Counted from the stretch's first letter, positions 34,645 to 44,491 are shown. The stretch is DNA of 64,000 nt from SpSt-398 sp033762195 (GCA_033762195.1 JANRLV010000010.1:1-64000), one strand, 5' to 3'. Translations and numbers: made by a program. Notes: generated from the sequence alone by a model not told the origin.

Positions 34645-36852
34645 ATGAAACTGCTTGTTTTTCTGCTTCTTCCATTTTCCCTGATCGCACAATCCCATTT
34701 CACCGATTCGGAAATCGGCCGTTGGGAGAAACAAGCCCAAAAGGTAACCATCTTCCGCGATCATTTTGGCATTCCCCATATCTATGGACAAACCGATGCC
34801 GACGCGGTCTTTGGTTTGCTATATGCCCAGTGTGAAGATGACTTTGCCCGGGTGGAAATGAACTATATTGAAAAACTGGGGCGTATGGCCGAAGTAACCG
34901 GAGAAAATGACCTCTATAATGACCTCCTGATCCGGATGATCATTGATTCGGCCGAAGCCGTCCGTGATTTTCAAAAAGCGCCCACCTGGATGAAAAAACT
35001 CTGCCAGTCCTTTGCCGATGGCATTAATTTCTATCTCTATACACACCCACAGGTAAAACCCGCCCTGCTATATCGCTTTGAACCCTGGTTCCCTTTCCTG
35101 TGGACCGATGGAAGTATCGGCGCCATCAATACCGCGGATATTAACGTCAACGAACTCAAATCTCTTTACGGTGGTGGCCCCATGGCCATCGCCCCTCCCG
35201 AACCAACTGAAGAAATATTGTCGGGCTCCAATGGGTTTGCCTTTGCCCCTTCAGTCACCACATCGGGAAATTCCATCCTTTATATCAACCCCCATGTCAC
35301 CTTCTATTTTCGCCCGGAGGTACATATGGTCTCCCAGGAAGGACTGAACGCCTATGGCGCCGTTACCTGGGGCCAGTTCTTTATCTACCAGGGTTTCAAT
35401 GAACATTGTGGATGGATGCATACAAGCAGTTACGTGGATGCGGCAGATACCTATATTGAGAAGATCTCCAGCGAAGGCATTGGTTTTTCCTATTCCTATA
35501 ATGGTAAAAACCGCCCCGTTTCCCAAAAACTAATCCGGCTTAACTACAAAAGCGCCTCCGGTATTCAGACAAAAAAGATCAATGCCCTATACACCCACCA
35601 TGGCCCGATAATGGCAAAACGCAAGGACCAATTCCTTAGCCTGCGCGCTGATAACCGGATCACCAATGGGTTAATCCAATGCTGGCAACGGACCAAAGCC
35701 ACGGGATTGGAAAGCTTTAAACGTACCCTCGACCTGAAAGGAAATATCTCCAACAATACCGTGTATGCAGATGCTGCAGGAAATATCGCTTACTGGCATG
35801 GTAACCGGATACCAAAACGCAACCCTAACCTGGATTGGACCCAACCTGTAGATGGTTCTACCTCGGAAACAGAATGGATGGGGCTGCATCCGATCGATGA
35901 AACAGTGCATTCGATCAATCCCCCCAATGGCTGGTTGCAGAACTGTAACTCCACTCCTTTTACCGTAGCTGGCGCGAATAGTCCAAAAAAAGAAAACTTC
36001 CCGGCCTATATGGCCCCGGATGGAGAGAATTTCAGAGGCATCAATGCCGTAAGAGTGCTGGGAGAAAAATCAGGCTACACACTCGAAGATGTCATCAAAG
36101 CCGGATACGATACCCGCCTCGCCGCTTTTGAAGTGCTCGTACCCGCCCTGATCAAAGCATTTGAAACAAACATTACGCCAAACGATTCGCTATTTGCTCA
36201 TTTAGCCGGACCAATACAAGTGCTCAAACATTGGGACTTTCGTAGTGGAGAACATTCCATTGCCACTACCCTGGCCGTGGAATGGGGACAACGGTTATTG
36301 CCAGCTATATTCCGTACCAATTTGATTGCCGATGATGAGGAGAACCAGGTGACACGGTTTCGTCGATTCGCGGAAACCGCTTCCGCTGACGCGCTTCTGC
36401 GGCCCTTGCTTGAAACCCTGCGTGACCTGGAAAAAAGGTTTGGACAATGGCAAATGTCATGGGGCTCGATCAACCGCTTTCAACGCATTTCGCCAAATAT
36501 CAATAGTGTATTTGATGATAAACAACCCAGCATACCCGTTGGGTTTGCCTCGTCTACCTGGGGGCAACTACCTTCCTATTCCAGTCGTACCTACCCGGGG
36601 ACAGAAAAAAGGTATGGAGTACATGGAAACAGTTTCATTTGCGCGGTAGAGTTTATCCGAAATGCCGCACCAGGAGAAAAAAAGATCCGGGCTAAATCAT
36701 TACTGGCGGGTGGAGAAAGCGGAGATCCTAGCTCTCCTCACTTCTTTGATCAGGCAGGCATGTATGCAAAGGGGACGTTTAAAGAAGTATTGTTTTATAA
36801 GGAGGATGTGGAGAAAGCGGCGAAGCGGAAGTATCATCCGGGGGAAAATTGA
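34645..36852 (+). CDS. Penicillin acylase family (Ntn-hydrolase) secreted amidase
   Basis: A 735-residue secreted protein; signal peptide MKLLVFLLLPFSLIAQ fixes the ATG at 34645. The alpha-chain motif FRDHFGIPHIYGQTDADAVF is typical. Autocleavage would occur before the nucleophilic Ser in LSGSNGFAFAP (about residue 200), followed by beta-chain motifs such as INPHVTFYFRPE and GHGNRIPKR-like YWHGNRIP. Family members cleave beta-lactam side chains, acyl-homoserine lactones or other N-acyl groups. It is probably periplasmic; the substrate is unknown. Confidence 0.9.
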   Translation: MKLLVFLLLPFSLIAQSHFTDSEIGRWEKQAQKVTIFRDHFGIPHIYGQTDADAVFGLLYAQCEDDFARVEMNYIEKLGRMAEVTGENDLYNDLLIRMIIDSAEAVRDFQKAPTWMKKLCQSFADGINFYLYTHPQVKPALLYRFEPWFPFLWTDGSIGAINTADINVNELKSLYGGGPMAIAPPEPTEEILSGSNGFAFAPSVTTSGNSILYINPHVTFYFRPEVHMVSQEGLNAYGAVTWGQFFIYQGFNEHCGWMHTSSYVDAADTYIEKISSEGIGFSYSYNGKNRPVSQKLIRLNYKSASGIQTKKINALYTHHGPIMAKRKDQFLSLRADNRITNGLIQCWQRTKATGLESFKRTLDLKGNISNNTVYADAAGNIAYWHGNRIPKRNPNLDWTQPVDGSTSETEWMGLHPIDETVHSINPPNGWLQNCNSTPFTVAGANSPKKENFPAYMAPDGENFRGINAVRVLGEKSGYTLEDVIKAGYDTRLAAFEVLVPALIKAFETNITPNDSLFAHLAGPIQVLKHWDFRSGEHSIATTLAVEWGQRLLPAIFRTNLIADDEENQVTRFRRFAETASADALLRPLLETLRDLEKRFGQWQMSWGSINRFQRISPNINSVFDDKQPSIPVGFASSTWGQLPSYSSRTYPGTEKRYGVHGNSFICAVEFIRNAAPGEKKIRAKSLLAGGESGDPSSPHFFDQAGMYAKGTFKEVLFYKEDVEKAAKRKYHPGEN

Positions 36853-36869
36853 ATTGTTTGCTTTACCGC

Positions 36870-37016
36870 CAGGGCGCGGAGGAGCGCGATGAATTTCACC
36901 GCAGAGAATTATACCGCTAAGACGCTATGACACAAAGAATCGCCAAGAGCTAAATGCTAATGGCTAGTAACTTTCTCTGCGTACCTCCGCGTCCTCATGT
37001 TCTCTGCGGTAAAACC
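36870..37016. repeat. Inverted repeat region with TTTACCGC / CGCGGAGG arms and GCTA heptamers
   Basis: Between two convergent genes. TTTACCGC followed by GCGCGGAGG (about 36872-36892) recurs inverted as CCTCCGCG followed by GCGGTAAA (about 36981-37013), with CGCAGAG pieces near 36898 and 37004. Inside are three 7-bp units ending GCTA at 36946-36966, resembling the CTAATAG arrays. It looks like a composite of two repeat families and could form a long hairpin. Confidence 0.6.
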
Positions 37017-37017
37017 C

Positions 37018-39003
37018 CTAATACCCCATCAATCGCTCCACCACTTCCTCCAACCGGCTCTTCGCTAAAAATTGCTTTTCCAATTCAATATTAAAAGGCA
37101 CCGGTGTATCCAATGAAGCACAACGCATCACGGGTGCATCTAATTTATCAAAACAATGCTCCCCGATCCAGGCCGCGATCTCGCCCCCGATTCCACCGGT
37201 CAGGGTATCCTCATGCAGGATCAATACACGCCCGGTCCTGTTCACCGCTTCACGAATAGCGAGGTAATCCAGAGGCTGCAAGCTCCGCAGGTCAAGGATA
37301 TCAATGGAAATTTCGGGATGCTCGGCTGCAAAATCCTCCGCCCAGTGTACCCCCGCTCCATACGTAATGATGGATAACTCATCGCCGGAACGCACATGAC
37401 GGGCCTTACCGATTTCAACTTCATAATACTCGGGTGATACCTCTCCACTCACACTTCGATATAATGCCTTGTGCTCAAAAAATAATACCGGATTGGGGTC
37501 GTTGATCGCTGCGATCAATAATCCTTTTGCATCCGCAGGTGTAGCGGGATATACGACTTTTAATCCAGGTACGTGGGTAAACCAGGCCTCATTACTTTGT
37601 GAATGGAAGGGACCTGCCCCAACTCCTGCTCCTGTCGGCATTCGTATCACCACATCTGCCTGTTGCCCCCAACGATAGTGGATCTTGGCGAGGTTATTCA
37701 CGATCTGGTTAAACCCTACACTCACAAAGTCAGCAAACTGCATTTCCACCATGCTCTTAAACCCTTCAAGGCTTAAGCCAAGTGCTGTCCCAATGATCGC
37801 GCTCTCGCAAAGGGGTGTATTTCTTACCCTGTCTTTTCCAAATTCCTTCACAAACCCTTCGGTGATCTTAAACGCTCCGCCGTATTACGCAATGTCCTGA
37901 CCCATCAGGATCAGGTTGGGATGCTCCTGCATCGAAAGCCTTAACCCTTCAGAAATCGCATCGATCATCCGTATTTCGGTTTCGGTTCGGGATGATCGCA
38001 CAGGACTCAATGTTTCCATCTCCACCGGTGCAAATACATCACCGATCTCTTCTTCTTCATCGAGTCGTATCGCAGGACTTTCAAATCCAATGGCCAATTC
38101 ACTCTCAATTTTCTCTTTATACTCCTGGCGGATCGAATCGAAAAGCTCCGGACTTCCGACTCCGGACATTTCCAGATATTTCTCAAAATTCTCAATCGGG
38201 TCTTTGAGTTTCCAGATCTCAAATAATTCCGGCGGCACATATTTCGTTCCACTTGCTTCCTCATGTCCCCGCATACGGAAGGTCTGACACTCGATGAGAT
38301 AGGGTTTTTGATGTTTGATGCAATACTCTCTTACGCCTTTGATGGTATCGTATACGGACAATACATTATTGCCATCAATGGAAACACCTTCCATGCCATA
38401 ACCCTTGGCCTTATCCACCAAACTGATACACCGGTATTGTTCCTCTACAGGTGTACTCAATCCATAGCCATTATTTTCTATGATAAAAATAACCGGCAGG
38501 TCCCACACCGCTGCAACATTCAGGGCTTCGTGAAAATCGCCTTCACTGGTTCCTCCATCTCCGGTAAAGGCGAGGGAGACCTTTTGCTCGGCACGCAGCT
38601 TATACGCGAGAGCTACCCCATCGGCAATTGCCAATTGAGGACCGAGATGGGAGATCATGCCGCAAATATGATGATCGGAATTGCCAAAATGAAAACTACG
38701 CTCTCTTGCTTTGCTGTATCCATCGATCTGTCCCTGCCATTGTTTGAAGAGTTTGTGCAAGGGCATATCACGTGTAGTGAAAACACCCAGGTTGCGGTGC
38801 AAGGGCATAATCCACTCATCGGGTTCAAGGGCAAGGGTGGCACCAACCGAGATCGCTTCCTGTCCGATACCACTAAACCATTTGGAGATCTTGCCTTGTC
38901 TTAACAGGACCAGCATTTTTTCTTCAATAAGGCGGGGCCAGAGCAAGCGGCGATAGATCGCCAAGAGTTGATCGTCTGTAAGGTTCTTCCTGTCAAATTG
39001 CAT
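37018..39003 (-). pseudogene. Fused 2-oxoacid dehydrogenase E1 alpha/beta, interrupted by an in-frame stop
   Basis: A 661-codon frame for the fused E1 (TPP-dependent decarboxylase/dehydrogenase) of a branched-chain or pyruvate-type complex. The alpha part (about 1-325) has the TPP motif GDGGTSEGDFHEALN...NNGYGLS. The beta part starts near residue 330 and carries NTPLCES with the cofactor-activating Glu, and PTGAGVGAGPFHSQ. A TAA at 37887-37885 replaces the Glu/Gln codon in QDIA-x-YGG inside the beta domain. The reading frame on both sides is intact. A GTG at 37851 could restart translation of a 277-residue beta fragment lacking its first strand. Alternatives: sequencing error, strain mutation, read-through. 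Confidence 0.85.
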
Positions 39004-39036
39004 GGAACAAAAGTACCATGATTCACCTGAATTTGA

Positions 39037-39390
39037 CTAATCCCTCTCCCGCTGGCGGTCTTCTTCCCGAAAAAGTAACGATGTGGTTAAACTGAGGAGG
39101 AAACTGAACAATACCCCCCACCAAAATCCGTCGATCGTAAACCCGGGAACCAGGTTACTGGCGATGAGTACAGTGATGGTATTGATAAAAAAGAGAAAAA
39201 CGCCCAGGGTCAGGATGGTAATGGGTATGGTGACTATGACCAGGATGGGTTTGAGAAATACATTCAATAACCCGAGTACCGCGGCAAACCAGATGGCGGT
39301 CAGGTAATTGTTTACTTGCACGCCAGGTAACCATTGGGCCAGCAGAAAAGCAATGGCGGCTACCACGAGAATACGCAGGATCAGTTTCAT
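39037..39390 (-). CDS. Phage holin family (PF04020-type) membrane protein
   Basis: A 117-residue protein with four hydrophobic segments and the family pattern ILRILVVAAIAFLLAQWLPGVQ, then GLLNVFLKPILVIVTIPITI. Despite the name, chromosomal members are common in free-living bacteria and are not evidence of a prophage. No phage genes surround it. It lies between the E1 gene and an M16 peptidase pair on the same strand. Confidence 0.88.
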   Translation of the reverse strand: MKLILRILVVAAIAFLLAQWLPGVQVNNYLTAIWFAAVLGLLNVFLKPILVIVTIPITILTLGVFLFFINTITVLIASNLVPGFTIDGFWWGVLFSFLLSLTTSLLFREEDRQRERD

Positions 39391-39416
39391 ACAATTAAGT
39401 TAGGCAAATATTGGAC

Positions 39417-40706
39417 TTAATACACGATCAATTCATACCAATCTTTCTCACTATAATATTTATTGGCCAGTTCCATCAGCTCTGTGGCCCCCACAGTTTT
39501 GATGGTTTTGATCGATTCATAAAAATAAGACTCGTCCAACCCGTTTAAAATGATATTCTTCCACCGGGCCAGGATATGAAAAGGCCCGTCGAGGTCGGAC
39601 AGAATGGTCCCGATCATATAATTCCTTACGAGGGAAAGCTCATCGTCCTCTACGGGTTCTTCCCGTAGTGTTTTCATTTCATAATAGATCTCTTTTACCG
39701 CTGCTTCGCATACGTCTTTCCCCGCTTCAGTACTTACGATCAGGGCGCATGACTGAATATGGTTTTGGAGATAACTATAGATCCCGTAGGTATATCCTTT
39801 ATCCTCGCGGATATTGCTCATTAACCTGGAACCAAAAAACCCGCCAAAGAGGTTATTCAACACCTGCATCTTCATAAAATCCGGATGATGCCTATTTGGA
39901 AATAGCCGCCCCATCCGGATCGCGCCCTGCACGCCTTCCGCATCATTGATGATCCGGAGTGGTTTCCCAAATTCCGGGGAGGGTTCCATATCGTGAAAAG
40001 GCACCTGGCGGGGTTCGGGCCGGGTGATCGGCAGGTGGCCAAACTGCTCATTCAGCAATCGGGGCAAGTCCGCGGGCAACTTTCCCGCGGTAAAAATGAT
40101 ACAGCGGCCCTGCGTATAATATTTTTTATAAAAAGCCAGTAACTCTTCGCGTTGAAGGGCATCCAGGTCCTCATGACGGCTATACGAACCATAGGGATGG
40201 TCTTCCCCGTAGATATAAGCATCGATCAACCGGTTGGCGACAAACTCTGATTTCTTCAGGTTCACGGTCAACCGTTGCTTCATATTGGTTTTAAATATGT
40301 CCAGCTCTTCCTGGGGAAAGGTGGCATCGGTCACGAGTTCCTTTACCACAGGTAATAATTCGCCGATATGTTTGTCGAGGCAATGAAGCGTAAGCGTACT
40401 TGTTTCATTGTAACAGGCCCGGCTGAAATGGGATCCATAGTATTCAAAGTGCTCATTGATCTGAAAGGCTGTCTTGGTGGAAGTACCATTTTTAAGAAGG
40501 TTATTCGTCGCGGAAGCGATCAAATTCCTTTCCTCATAGCTGTTCCCGGCATAAAACACCCATTCAACCATCATCACTTCCTGTGTACCCGCATTGATGG
40601 AATACACCTCGATCCCATTATCCAGGGTGTATTTTTCATAGGGCTTCAGGGTCAATTTAAAATCGGTGGCATCCACAATGGGAGGCGCTATAGTACGATT
40701 GATCAT
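39417..40706 (-). CDS. M16 family peptidase-like protein, catalytically inactive partner
   Basis: A 429-residue M16 fold protein. The HxxEH zinc motif is absent: the expected position reads SATNNLLKNGTST. The C-terminal half keeps the RPxR-like region and Tyr residues (RLMSNIREDKGYTYGIYSY), the partner-subunit signature. The start at 40706 (MINRTIAPP) is preferred over one 25 codons upstream, which would overlap the active partner gene. It lies 14 bp downstream of the active peptidase, and the two probably assemble as a heterodimer. Confidence 0.88.
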   Translation of the reverse strand: MINRTIAPPIVDATDFKLTLKPYEKYTLDNGIEVYSINAGTQEVMMVEWVFYAGNSYEERNLIASATNNLLKNGTSTKTAFQINEHFEYYGSHFSRACYNETSTLTLHCLDKHIGELLPVVKELVTDATFPQEELDIFKTNMKQRLTVNLKKSEFVANRLIDAYIYGEDHPYGSYSRHEDLDALQREELLAFYKKYYTQGRCIIFTAGKLPADLPRLLNEQFGHLPITRPEPRQVPFHDMEPSPEFGKPLRIINDAEGVQGAIRMGRLFPNRHHPDFMKMQVLNNLFGGFFGSRLMSNIREDKGYTYGIYSYLQNHIQSCALIVSTEAGKDVCEAAVKEIYYEMKTLREEPVEDDELSLVRNYMIGTILSDLDGPFHILARWKNIILNGLDESYFYESIKTIKTVGATELMELANKYYSEKDWYELIVY

Positions 40707-40720
40707 GTAAAAAGGGGTTC

Positions 40721-41959
40721 TCAGTTGTTGGAATAATAATAAAGCGTGTTGCAATTCTCCGGACGGAAGATGCGTCGGCATTCTTCCTGTATATCCTGGA
40801 TGGTGACCTCCTGGTACCGGTCCAGTTCGGTATTCATCAGGGAGGCATCCCCGAGTAGTTCATAATAAGCCAGGCTACCCGCTCTGTTCATCACACTCAT
40901 ATCTTCAAACGCGATCATGCTTTCGGTCTTATTCTTTACCTTCTGCAATTCGTTGTCCAGTATGGGTTCGTCCTGCATTTGTTTCAATACCGACTCGATC
41001 TCCGCTTCGGCGGCCTTCATATCCGTGCCTTTTACCAGTTTCCCTTCGATCACCAACAAACCGGCATCGGTACTACCAGTGTGGTGACATTCGATCTGGC
41101 TAAACATCCTTTTTTCCTTGACCAACCGCTGGTATAGCCGCGAAGAGGCGCCTCCTCCCAACACCTCGGTGATGAGGTCGGTGGCATAATACCTTTTATC
41201 TAAACGGGGATAGATATGCCAGCATTTATACAGCGCGTCAAGAGGTACATTGGCCTTTACTTCCAGCTTGCGCTCCGATTGCTGCACGGGTTCCTGAGGC
41301 AGGTTGCGATTATATTTCTCCCCGGAAGGGATATCCCCAAACCATTTTTCCGCCAATTTCAACACCTGATCGGTCTGTACATTCCCCGCTACGACAAGGA
41401 TCGCGTTGCTGGGGCAATAATGTTTGAAAAAAAACCGCTTCACATCCTCCAGCTTTGCCTGTTCCACATGGGCAAGTTCTTTCCCGATCGTCATCCAGCG
41501 ATAGGGATGCACCGTATAGGCCAGCTCCCGCATTTTATGCCATACATCGCCATAGGGCTTGTTGATATAATGCTCTTTGAACTCCTCGATCACCACTTTA
41601 CGTTGTACCTCCAGGCTTTTTTCGCTAAAGGCGAGGGAAAGCATGCGATCACTTTCCAACCAGAAAGCGGTCTCCAGGTTTTCTGCAGGCAACTGGATAT
41701 AATAGTTTGTTACATCATTGGTGGTATAGGCATTGTTCTCCCCACCGGCCATTTGCAGCGGTTCATCATACTCGGCAATATTGACCGAGCCGCCAAACAT
41801 GAGGTGTTCAAATAAATGGGCAAACCCTGTTTGGGCCGGATCTTCATCCCTCGCCCCTACATCATACATCACATTCACCACGGCCATGGGCGTGGCATTA
41901 TCAGGATGCACCAGGATACGAAGGCCATTAGGTAATACGAATCGGTCGAAATGTATCAT
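40721..41959 (-). CDS. M16 family zinc peptidase, active subunit
   Basis: A 412-residue zinc metallopeptidase with the inverted zinc motif HLFEH (in GFAHLFEHLMFGGS) and the distal Glu in VVIEEFKEHYINKPYG. No signal peptide, so it is cytoplasmic or exported by another route. Paired with the inactive homologue 14 bp downstream, in the manner of other M16 pairs. The inverted AGGATTTTC-type repeat at 41974-42063 lies just upstream. Confidence 0.92.
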   Translation of the reverse strand: MIHFDRFVLPNGLRILVHPDNATPMAVVNVMYDVGARDEDPAQTGFAHLFEHLMFGGSVNIAEYDEPLQMAGGENNAYTTNDVTNYYIQLPAENLETAFWLESDRMLSLAFSEKSLEVQRKVVIEEFKEHYINKPYGDVWHKMRELAYTVHPYRWMTIGKELAHVEQAKLEDVKRFFFKHYCPSNAILVVAGNVQTDQVLKLAEKWFGDIPSGEKYNRNLPQEPVQQSERKLEVKANVPLDALYKCWHIYPRLDKRYYATDLITEVLGGGASSRLYQRLVKEKRMFSQIECHHTGSTDAGLLVIEGKLVKGTDMKAAEAEIESVLKQMQDEPILDNELQKVKNKTESMIAFEDMSVMNRAGSLAYYELLGDASLMNTELDRYQEVTIQDIQEECRRIFRPENCNTLYYYSNN

Positions 41960-41973
41960 AAATGCAAAAATAA

Positions 41974-42063
41974 CCAGGATTTAAGGATTTTCAGGATTAT
42001 AAGGATTGACTAATCAATCCAAAAAATTAATCTTTATAATCCTGAAAATCCTGAAATCAAGGT
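41974..42063. repeat. Inverted repeat with AGGATT units of period 8-9
   Basis: Arms at 41974-42009 and 42028-42063 match in inverted orientation at about 31 of 36 positions; each holds repeated AGGATT(T/A) units (AATCCT on the other arm). The apex GGATTG/CAATCC closes the loop. The right arm touches the stop codon of the aspartyl protease gene (TGA at 42065-42063). It lies between two genes on the same strand. Confidence 0.85.
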
Positions 42064-43253
42064 CAGCGGATGGATTTGATCTTAAACTCAAACTGCAGCA
42101 ATTGCCCCTCCCGGGAAATGACCATTTTGATCTTCTGGCCGGCATGCTGAAGTTCCTGTTTGAATTGCTGGAGGTTTTGGCTGAAATTGTTATTGATGGC
42201 GATCACAATGTCTCCTTCGCGGAGACCGGCCTGTTCAGCCGGGGAGCCTTTGGCCACATCGCCCAGAACGACCCCTTCTTTTTCAAAATATAATTCCACC
42301 CCGGTATAGGAGTAATCAAAAAAGTCGTTGTAGTGTTTATTGGGGGTGATGTAGAATTCGCGACGGTTATAATTGAGTATGATATTGAACCGGCGCATGA
42401 GGTCATTGCCAATGATCCCGGCCAGAAAGGGATAGGAGGTCAGGTTGTTCACATCATCAAAGACAAAAGTGGGTACATTCCGGAATTTATAGGGCCCGAT
42501 CTTGATCTCCTTCGTTACCGTCAGGTGCATATCGACACTCCCGCCTAATCCCTCCGCTTCTTTTACATACAATACCCGTTTACGGTGCAGGAAGCTGCTG
42601 TCTTCCACAAATTCGCTGGAGAGTAATAAACATAATCCCGCACCAATATCAAACAGGAACCGGGAATGGGCAGTGATATTATCCTTGATCCGGGCATTTT
42701 GCACCGGGAGTGTGCGCAAAGAAGGTTCGAGTAAGCTTCCCCCTTTGGGATAACGAAAACGGCCATTGGAGAAAACGTCGATCACGAGGCTGTCATAGTT
42801 AATGGAGACAATGTATTTACTCAAAAACGAATACCCTACGATGCCGTCGATCTTTTCGCCATACACACTGGTGAGGATATCATAGTCATTCACATGAAAA
42901 TTGAGGGAGTCAACCACCAGGCCCGGCAGCCGGAATTTTCGGTTATACAAAAACCCTACTTTCTTGATACCTCCAATACCCAAAACGGTACGGTCAGAAG
43001 GTTCGGGAATGAGATTGAATTTTCGAACGGTACTTGAATCAAGCGAGATCCCCCCGCTACCTGTATCCAATATGAACTGGAGGGTATCATTGTATTCATC
43101 AAACTGCGCCCTGAAAAGGATTACGCCCCCGGTCAACAGGCGAAAAGGGAAACTGGTGAGTCGCACACTGGGCGGGTCAACAAATTGTTCCTGGGCCTTG
43201 GTTGTCGGTGTTAATAGAATAGCAATCAGTAGTATGGCAAGCAATCGGGCCAT
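42063..43253 (-). CDS. Retropepsin-like aspartyl protease with PDZ domain
   Basis: A 396-residue secreted protein. Signal peptide follows the ATG at 43253 (LLAILLIAILLTPTTKAQ); the upstream in-frame start adds polar residues and is rejected. Active-site motif ILDTGSGG lies near residue 70, and a degenerate second copy FLFDIGAG about 135 residues later, so a single-chain bilobal arrangement is likely. A C-terminal PDZ domain (about 305-390; VAKGSPAEQAGLREGDIVIAI) is present. Divergent from mqnC. Confidence 0.88.
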   Translation of the reverse strand: MARLLAILLIAILLTPTTKAQEQFVDPPSVRLTSFPFRLLTGGVILFRAQFDEYNDTLQFILDTGSGGISLDSSTVRKFNLIPEPSDRTVLGIGGIKKVGFLYNRKFRLPGLVVDSLNFHVNDYDILTSVYGEKIDGIVGYSFLSKYIVSINYDSLVIDVFSNGRFRYPKGGSLLEPSLRTLPVQNARIKDNITAHSRFLFDIGAGLCLLLSSEFVEDSSFLHRKRVLYVKEAEGLGGSVDMHLTVTKEIKIGPYKFRNVPTFVFDDVNNLTSYPFLAGIIGNDLMRRFNIILNYNRREFYITPNKHYNDFFDYSYTGVELYFEKEGVVLGDVAKGSPAEQAGLREGDIVIAINNNFSQNLQQFKQELQHAGQKIKMVISREGQLLQFEFKIKSIR

Positions 43254-43347
43254 GTGGTTGGTTAGACGAATGGATGAACTTAAATGCTGCTTTGTTTGTA
43301 AAGTTATGTCGTGGAGCTTTACCACCCTTCAAACCCCCTGAATTCAC

Positions 43348-43355
43348 TAATTTTG
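43348..43355 (+). promoter_or_regulatory. -7 promoter box of mqnC
   Basis: TAATTTTG matches TAnnTTTG and ends 11 bp before the chosen ATG of mqnC at 43367. No TTG is found 19-22 bp upstream, so the -33 element is weak or absent. Confidence 0.4.
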
Positions 43356-43366
43356 CCCCTTATTAT

Positions 43367-44491
43367 ATGAATTTCCAAGACCTCTATACCAAAGCCCTTG
43401 ATTTCGAGCACCTCAGTGCCGAAGAAGGCCAGTTTCTCTTTGAGCAGGCACCTCTGAACGAACTCTCCTGGGTGGCCAATGAATTAAGGAAGAAACAGGT
43501 TCCCCATGGCAAGGTCAGTTGGCAGATCGACCGGAATGTGAACACGACCAATGTCTGTGTTGCCAATTGTAAATTCTGCAATTTCTACCGGATCCCCGGA
43601 CATGCCGAGGCCTATATCACCGATATGCCTACCTACCGTGAAAAGATCCGGGAAACGATCAAATACGGTGGAGACCAACTCCTGCTGCAAGGAGGCCATC
43701 ACCCGGAACTGGGGTTGCAGTTTTATGTAGACACGTTTAAACAGATCAAGGAAGAATTTCCCGATATCCGTCTTCATGCCCTCGGGCCTCCCGAAGTGGC
43801 GCATATCACCAAACTGGAGAAAAGCACCCATCGCGAAGTGCTGACCGCTTTGAAGGAAGCCGGTTTGGACTCGCTTCCCGGAGCGGGAGCGGAGATCCTG
43901 GTGGACCGTGTCCGCCGCCTCATCAGCAAAGGCAAATGCGGGGCACAGGAATGGCTTGATATCATGCACGAGGCGCACAAACTGGATATAACCACCTCCG
44001 CCACGATGATGTTTGGCCATGTAGAGACCATCGAAGAAAGGTTTGAACACCTCATCAAGATCCGGGAAGTACAAAGCCGGAAACCCGAACATGCCAAAGG
44101 GTTTCTTGCCTTTATCCCCTGGACCTTCCAGGATGTAGATACCCTGTTGACGCGGATACGTGGCGTACAAAACCTTACCACGCCCGAAGAATACCTGCGC
44201 ATGATCGCCATCAGCCGGATCATGCTCCCCAATGTGAAGAATATCCAGGCCAGCTGGCTTACCGTGGGTAAACAGGTCGCCCAACTCTGTCTCCATGGTG
44301 GTGCCAATGATTTTGGCAGTATCATGATCGAAGAGAATGTGGTAAGTGCCGCCGGCGCGCCCCATCGGTTTACCTACCGCTCCATGCAGGATGCTATTCG
44401 TGAAGCAGGATTTGAACCCCAGCTTAGAAATCAACAATACGAATGGCGCGAATTACCAGAGAGCATAGAGGAACAAGTAATTAATTACTAA
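43367..44491 (+). CDS. mqnC: Cyclic dehypoxanthinyl futalosine synthase
   Basis: A 374-residue radical SAM enzyme of the futalosine route to menaquinone. The cluster motif is CVANCKFCNF (CX3CX2C). Further family blocks: GGDQLLLQGGHHPELGLQFY, AGLDSLPGAGAEILVDRVR, TTSATMMFGHVET, and the C-terminal HGGANDFGSIMIEENVVSAAG. The conserved blocks favour MqnC over MqnE. The ATG at 43367 follows a -7 box; a longer frame lacks family similarity. Its stop lies inside a CTAATAG heptamer array. No other mqn genes are in the window. Confidence 0.93.
   Translation: MNFQDLYTKALDFEHLSAEEGQFLFEQAPLNELSWVANELRKKQVPHGKVSWQIDRNVNTTNVCVANCKFCNFYRIPGHAEAYITDMPTYREKIRETIKYGGDQLLLQGGHHPELGLQFYVDTFKQIKEEFPDIRLHALGPPEVAHITKLEKSTHREVLTALKEAGLDSLPGAGAEILVDRVRRLISKGKCGAQEWLDIMHEAHKLDITTSATMMFGHVETIEERFEHLIKIREVQSRKPEHAKGFLAFIPWTFQDVDTLLTRIRGVQNLTTPEEYLRMIAISRIMLPNVKNIQASWLTVGKQVAQLCLHGGANDFGSIMIEENVVSAAGAPHRFTYRSMQDAIREAGFEPQLRNQQYEWRELPESIEEQVINY

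Noticed and set aside
38263..38904. 213-codon open frame antisense to the E1 gene
   Set aside because: The E1 alpha motifs on the other strand explain the region.
39037..39390. Evidence of a prophage from the holin-family name
   Set aside because: The family is widespread on chromosomes and no phage genes are nearby.
43484..44437. 317-codon open frame antisense to mqnC
   Set aside because: It is a shadow of the strongly conserved mqnC frame, with no family motif of its own.
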